Shown: positions 30,726-33,749 of the stretch, piece after piece
How positions within the stretch are numbered: the stretch's first letter is position 1
Layout of the letters: every line of letters starts with the position of its first letter
Assembly (NCBI GenBank): GCA_017417215.1
Contig: JAFPZP010000045.1
Location: 1-33,749, forward strand
DNA: 33,749 nucleotides
Origin: Candidatus Rifleibacteriota bacterium
GTDB taxonomy: Bacteria > Muiribacteriota > Ozemobacteria > Ozemobacterales > Ozemobacteraceae
Reading direction: 5' to 3'
Notes under the pieces: generated by a model
What the model was told of the DNA's origin: nothing
The model's input: the letters and a program-made list of their open reading frames with translations, nothing else
Database searches by the model: none
Translations under genes and position numbers: made by a program

Positions 30726-30809
30726 TGAAAGATAAATGAATTAAATTTATCTCTCCTAACACTTTGCAAGAAGCTGTTAAACGCGAACTAATTTCGTTTA
30801 ACCTTTTTT
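30726..30809 (+). ncRNA. Candidate small RNA, about 84 nt
   Basis: From the predicted start near 30726 the transcript would fold as a 5' stem (gataaat 30731-30737 with atttatc 30745-30751). A single-stranded linker containing ctcct (30751-30756) follows, then a 3' stem (gttaaacg 30776-30783 with cgtttaac 30795-30802) and a run of six T. Stem, unpaired C/U-rich seed and rho-independent terminator is the usual plan of trans-acting sRNAs, and CUCCU is complementary to Shine-Dalgarno sequences. Both ends are predicted only, and no family is recognised. Confidence 0.4.
30776..30809 (+). terminator. Intrinsic terminator of the candidate small RNA
   Basis: gttaaacg and cgtttaac form an 8-bp stem; one base later comes a run of six T (30804-30809). 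The loop can extend the stem through cgaa/ttcg pairing. Confidence 0.65.
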
Positions 30810-30833
30810 GGTAGTCAATAAATTTTTTATTTT

Positions 30834-30864
30834 AATCCCTTGGTAACCACCGAGGGATTTTTTT
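30834..30864 (+). terminator. Second intrinsic terminator
   Basis: aatcccttgg and ccgagggatt form a 10-bp stem with one G-T pair and a six-base loop. It leads directly into a run of seven T (30858-30864). It is an efficient-looking terminator 25 bases after the previous one. Confidence 0.8.
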
Positions 30865-30894
30865 ATGTCATTTACAATAATCAATGTTTCAAGA

Positions 30895-31100
30895 TGTAGC
30901 ACCATCCAGGCGCAATAATTATATATCATCTATTCCGTGGGTGTCAAAGACACCCACGGTTATTAAAGTAGTGACTTCCAGTCACTATTAATAAACTTCT
31001 GTATTTGTTGTGTCTGGAAGACACAATTTCAATAACCTAGGGCGTTGAAAACGCCCTAGGTACAGATACATAAAATAATCTGCGCCTGGAGGGCGCTACA
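30895..31100. repeat. Nested inverted-repeat element enclosing four hairpins
   Basis: The outer arms (30895-30914 and 31081-31100) are complementary at 18 of 20 positions. Inside lie four perfect hairpins: 11-bp arms, loop aaa (30935-30959); 7-bp arms, loop ttcca (30969-30987); 7-bp arms, loop tggaa (31008-31026); 11-bp arms, loop tgaaa (31035-31061). The second and third have mutually complementary loops. A single strand could fold into a multi-branched cloverleaf. No open frame or transposase is present, so it may be a non-autonomous mobile element or a structured RNA or DNA site. Confidence 0.75.
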
Positions 31101-31120
31101 ATAATAAAAATATTTTTTTC

Positions 31121-31149
31121 TTGACTCTGCCAATAAAAAATGATATAAA
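31121..31149 (+). promoter_or_regulatory. Strong promoter of the main pilin gene
   Basis: TTGACT (31121-31126), a 17-base spacer and TATAAA (31144-31149) are close to consensus, the best promoter in the window. The start point would be near 31156, giving a leader of about 60 bases with aaaaagga before the ATG at 31217. Confidence 0.75.
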
Positions 31150-31216
31150 ACCCCACGTGAATTTGGGTAAATTGTTTTACAAATTTTAATTTATATTTAA
31201 AAAGGAAACGTACATA

Positions 31217-31654
31217 ATGAACAGAAAAGGTTTTACATTGATGGAACTCCTACTCGTTGTTGCAGTTCTTGCTATTGTTGCTGCAGCTGCTGCTCCTACT
31301 TTCTTCGGTGGTGCTCAGGATGCCATGAACGAAGCTAAAAGAAGCCAATTCTTAGCCGCATATCAGAACACTCTCTCTGGTGCAAATGTTATGATTTCAA
31401 TAGCTGCCGCTCAAGGTAAATCTGCTCCAGATAACTGTGACTTAAGCACAACTAACCTTGTAGAAGATTCCAATAAAAAATTAGATTTTTATGCTCCAGA
31501 AGCTGGCAGAAAATTTATGGGTGGTTCTAATGGTAATGATGAAAGAGTACTCAAAGCCATTTATGTTAATTCAACCAAGGGTGTAAGAATATACTGCAAT
31601 AATACTGAAGTTGTTGCTACAGCAACTTGGGATATGATTAAGAATTACAACTAA
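31217..31654 (+). CDS. Main pilin / GspG-like major pseudopilin
   Basis: The 145-residue protein starts MNRKG^FTLMELLLVVAVLAIVAAAAAP, an ideal prepilin signal (Gly -1, Phe +1, Glu +5). The hydrophobic helix is followed by an Ala-rich amphipathic helix (GGAQDAMNEAKRSQFLAAYQ) and a small domain with two cysteines (DNCDL and IYCNN), which probably form a disulfide loop. A near-consensus promoter and a dedicated terminator make it a single-gene unit expressed apart from the minor pseudopilins. That fits a major subunit needed in many copies. It lacks the obvious calcium-site end of classical GspG, so type IV pilin is an equally fair name. Confidence 0.85.
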   Translation: MNRKGFTLMELLLVVAVLAIVAAAAAPTFFGGAQDAMNEAKRSQFLAAYQNTLSGANVMISIAAAQGKSAPDNCDLSTTNLVEDSNKKLDFYAPEAGRKFMGGSNGNDERVLKAIYVNSTKGVRIYCNNTEVVATATWDMIKNYN

Positions 31655-31665
31655 TATAAATATCC

Positions 31666-31695
31666 AAAAGAGCCTCTTAACGAGGCTCTTTTTTT
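31666..31695 (+). terminator. Intrinsic terminator of the main pilin gene
   Basis: aaaagagcctc and gaggctctttt form an 11-bp perfect stem with the loop ttaac, followed by more T (31693-31695). It lies 12 bases after the stop codon. Confidence 0.9.
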
Positions 31696-31763
31696 ATGTC
31701 TTGTTTTTCTTCTCCCATTTTATTCACTTTCATTTTATGCTTTGAATCCAAAGTCTTAATAAA

Positions 31764-31792
31764 TTGATAAATTTTACTAGATAAAGTATATT
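31764..31792 (+). promoter_or_regulatory. Promoter of the polytopic membrane protein gene
   Basis: TTGATA (31764-31769), a 17-base spacer and TATATT (31787-31792) fit a primary-sigma promoter 51 bases before the ATG at 31844. Confidence 0.5.
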
Positions 31793-31843
31793 TGCATTTC
31801 ATAAATATTTATTAATGAAAATAGAAAGAATAATTGTAACGTT

Positions 31844-33460
31844 ATGAAATCAATATTAGATTTTTTAGAAAAGAAAAGTAAATTACTAAGTTTGCTGATT
31901 ATATCTATTGTTTTTCTTATTATTCCTATGAAAATAATTCAGTATGGTTGGCTTCCTTCAGATGATGCCAGAAGACATGTAGCATTTTCAACATTAAATT
32001 GCAAATGGTCAGACATCTTAGTTATTGATAAAAAATTCGATACAGATCACAATGCAGGTTGGCATCAAATATTAAGGTTTTTACATAAAAAAATGGGTTT
32101 CACCAAAGATGGTCTGATTAGGTTTTCTGTTATAGCTCTATATCTGTTAGTAAATTTGACTGGAATTCTCGTCTCTCCATCACCTGTATGCTGGTTACTT
32201 GCTATATTATTCTTTCTGATATGTGATACAGCTGTTTCGCCAAGATTAATGCTCGGGCGCCCTTATATTTTTTCATGTGCTGCAACTCTTATAATATTAC
32301 GTCTCTTTGCTTTACCCAATTCAACAGAAGAATTTGATAGCAAAAAAAAGAATTTTTATAGAATTATATCTGTAATTGTTTTAATTGCACTAAGTACATG
32401 GATACATGGGAGCTGGTATTTATTTTTATTGATTCCTTTTTCATTTTTACTTGCAGGAAAACTAAAAGAATCTATTGTATTAACTGCGTGTGTAATAACA
32501 GGGACCTTAATTGGTGCTGCAATGACAGGGAATTTCGTAGATTTTCTTAGTTATCACTTTAATGCTACATTTACAATCTACAGCGAAAAAACATTTAATT
32601 GGTTATTAGTAAGTGAAAACTCTTCTGGAAATCAATACACTTATTTTATACTTTTTTTATTTGCCATTATTGCTCTATGTATTTATAAAAAGAAACTCAC
32701 ATTTAAAGAACTAACTAATGACCCAGCTTTCATTTTAGTGTTATTAAGCTGGTTACTTAGCATAGAGATTATTCGATTCTGGGAAGACTGGGGAAGAATG
32801 GCTTTATTATTCTGGCTATCTTATAGATTTAAGGATTTAATTGCCTCTTCAAATACCCTTAAAGAACCCAGAGTAAAATACTGTCTTTTTACATTTATCA
32901 TTCTTGCTACTTTTTTTATAACCACCAATGATGGTGGGGGCAGATTTTCTAAAATTGTTTTCGACCTACCTATTGACTTTAATGAAGAACGCCTATCAGG
33001 CTGGGCCCCCGAACCTGGCGGAATTGTTTATAGCGACAGCATGGGGGTTTTTTACAAACATTTTTATGAATATCCAACTGCTCCTTGGAAGTATATTTTG
33101 GGTTTTGAATCTGCAATTATGCCCGTTGAGGATAAAAAGATCCTTAGAAAAATAGGATATAATTTTAGACATCCAGATGAATTTATTCCTTGGATAAATA
33201 AAATGACTAAGGCAGATAGATTGATAACGGTAGGCTCTGTCGGTGATTTTCCACAATTAGAATCTATCCAAGGAGCAAGAAACTATTGGATTTACCGTCT
33301 TAAAACAGCTACAGAAACAGCCGATATAAACGCTTCAGGAACAGCTAGTATAAATGCTACGGCAACAGCAGATTTAAGCGCTTCCGAAACATTCAATATT
33401 AATGTCTCTGAAGCAGCCAACATAAATTCATCTGATACCACTAACATAAATTCAAAATAA
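31844..33460 (+). CDS. Polytopic membrane protein, possible GT-C glycosyltransferase, with repeat tail
   Basis: The 538-residue protein has about nine or ten membrane segments between residues 14 and 370. The first outer loop carries an acidic pair (Asp40-Asp41 in LPSDDARRHV), the position where GT-C glycosyltransferases keep their catalytic acid. A soluble domain follows (about 375-490), presumably periplasmic. Residues 494-538 are an octapeptide-repeat tail. Lying next to the main pilin and in the same window as a polyprenyl-phosphate sugar synthase-like gene, it might glycosylate a pilin or other exported protein, or polymerise a polysaccharide. I recognise no specific family. No ribosome site stronger than aaagaa precedes the ATG. 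Confidence 0.6.
   Translation: MKSILDFLEKKSKLLSLLIISIVFLIIPMKIIQYGWLPSDDARRHVAFSTLNCKWSDILVIDKKFDTDHNAGWHQILRFLHKKMGFTKDGLIRFSVIALYLLVNLTGILVSPSPVCWLLAILFFLICDTAVSPRLMLGRPYIFSCAATLIILRLFALPNSTEEFDSKKKNFYRIISVIVLIALSTWIHGSWYLFLLIPFSFLLAGKLKESIVLTACVITGTLIGAAMTGNFVDFLSYHFNATFTIYSEKTFNWLLVSENSSGNQYTYFILFLFAIIALCIYKKKLTFKELTNDPAFILVLLSWLLSIEIIRFWEDWGRMALLFWLSYRFKDLIASSNTLKEPRVKYCLFTFIILATFFITTNDGGGRFSKIVFDLPIDFNEERLSGWAPEPGGIVYSDSMGVFYKHFYEYPTAPWKYILGFESAIMPVEDKKILRKIGYNFRHPDEFIPWINKMTKADRLITVGSVGDFPQLESIQGARNYWIYRLKTATETADINASGTASINATATADLSASETFNINVSEAANINSSDTTNINSK
33323..33457 (+). repeat. 24-bp coding repeat giving octapeptide units
   Basis: The end of the membrane-protein gene encodes DINASGTA, SINATATA, DLSASETF, NINVSEAA, NINSSDTT and a partial NINSK. 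The period is exactly eight residues with a core x-I-N-x-S. At DNA level the units have diverged, so the pattern is likely kept by selection on the protein rather than being a fresh duplication. Confidence 0.85.
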
Positions 33461-33504
33461 TAAATACTCTAAAAAGACAAATGCAAAGCTTTGGAGTATT
33501 TATT
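33459..33504. terminator. Long AT-rich hairpin after the membrane-protein gene
   Basis: aataaatactc and gagtatttatt form a perfect 11-bp stem that begins at the stop codon. It can extend inward by a few A-T pairs. There is no good T-run, so it may be an mRNA 3'-end hairpin rather than an efficient terminator. Confidence 0.5.
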
Positions 33505-33543
33505 GTAGTTGATAGTTGTTGTAATTATTGTTTTAGCGAAGGC
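33496..33543 (-). repeat. Dispersed AT-rich repeat, copy at the right end (inverted)
   Basis: On the minus strand this segment matches 1755-1802 at about 41 of 48 positions. Both copies sit in non-coding DNA beside hairpin structures. Confidence 0.6.
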
Positions 33544-33563
33544 TGGATTGCTACGCCTCTTTC

Positions 33564-33745
33564 AGAGGCTGTGCTAAAACTAATTTTTAAGTCCAAATTA
33601 GATTGTGCTAATTGCCTACACATTTGTCATAAAAAGTATAGCGTATGGGCTTTAGCCCTGAAAGCTATACGTTTATGACAATGGGTAGGCTACAAACAAA
33701 TAAATACTGAATTTTCATCAAATTACGAGTTTTAGCACAGCCTCT
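33564..33745. mobile_element. MITE-like element with perfect 18-bp terminal inverted repeats
   Basis: agaggctgtgctaaaact (33564-33581) recurs as its exact reverse complement at 33728-33745, four bases before the window ends. Inside lies a long imperfect hairpin (33614-33642 with 33664-33690) capped by gggc-ttta-gccc-type pairing. No transposase frame fits in the roughly 180 bases. From memory, ends of the type gaggctgtg-x-x-aaaa resemble those of some insertion sequences (IS1182 and IS5-like groups), so a non-autonomous derivative is plausible. No target-site duplication can be seen, and the right flank is cut off. Confidence 0.6.
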
Positions 33746-33749
33746 ACGA

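Larger units (their letters stand above)
30583..31216. other. 634-base gap between minor pseudopilins and the main pilin
   Basis: No protein gene is seen. In order it holds: a compound hairpin (30598-30641: ccccctt/aaggggg enclosing ggaggc-gat-gcttcc) followed by atttta, which may end the operon; a candidate small RNA with promoter 30691-30719 and terminator 30776-30809; a second terminator 30834-30864; the nested hairpin element 30895-31100; and the strong pilin promoter 31121-31149 with a leader of about 60 bases. Confidence 0.75.

Noticed and set aside
30895..31100. tRNA-like or known riboswitch structure
   Set aside because: The four-arm layout recalls a cloverleaf, but arm lengths, spacing and the absence of a T-arm consensus or CCA end exclude a tRNA, and no riboswitch core motif is recognised.
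33481..33678. Open frame of 65 codons at the right end
   Set aside because: It crosses the AT-rich repeat, the left end and the hairpin of the MITE-like element, so it is not a credible gene.

Overview
The window is AT-rich (roughly one third G+C by eye) and uses the standard code (TAA, TAG and TGA all end clear genes). It encodes an outer-membrane secretin and a TolC-type outer-membrane domain, so the host is a diderm bacterium. Nothing here fixes the phylum. The pseudopilin system, the many exported proteins and the intergenic palindromes would suit a poorly sampled, possibly gut-associated anaerobic lineage, but that is inference. No rRNA, tRNA, CRISPR array, phage gene or intact insertion sequence was seen. 

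Left part (1-10.8 kb). The Asp/Ser-rich tail of a cut-off gene meets cmoB (tRNA wobble-uridine modification) tail to tail. A repeat-filled gap follows, then an orphan periplasmic solute-binding protein, a short MutS-like ATPase paired with a TrmN6-like tRNA methyltransferase, and on the minus strand an unrecognised exported protein, the RNA-binding protein Tex and a cytoplasmic TPR protein. 

Middle (10.8-21.6 kb). Two paralogous membrane-anchored proteins of unknown function flank a block of short hairpins. A good promoter at 13193-13220 then opens a probable operon: an unusual protein joining an ABC_sub_bind-like periplasmic domain to a TolC-like domain; comB (2-phosphosulfolactate phosphatase), which overlaps it; an HDOD protein; a YihY/BrkB membrane protein; and a large exported protein with a possible NlpC/P60- or CHAP-like cysteine peptidase site. 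A family 2 glycosyltransferase follows. 

Right part (21.8-33.5 kb). This is a compact type II secretion / type IV pilus-like machine in assembly order: a PilM-PilN-like (GspL-like) fusion, PilO/GspM, PilP/GspC, secretin, a terminator, GspE/PilB ATPase, GspF/PilC, and three minor pseudopilins. After a 634-base gap full of hairpins comes a separately promoted likely major pseudopilin with its own terminator, then a polytopic membrane protein that may be a GT-C-type glycosyltransferase and ends in an octapeptide-repeat tail. No PilT-type retraction ATPase, prepilin peptidase or GspK is in the window. 

The non-coding DNA is unusually structured. Cognate repeat copies lie in opposite orientation at about 1.5 and 11.9 kb, and at 1.76 and 33.5 kb. 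Four hairpins sit inside an outer inverted repeat at 30895-31100. A MITE-like element with perfect 18-bp inverted ends closes the window. A candidate small RNA with its own promoter, an exposed CUCCU and a terminator lies at about 30726-30809. The points most worth following are this candidate RNA, the substrate-binding/TolC fusion and the pseudopilin/membrane-enzyme locus.
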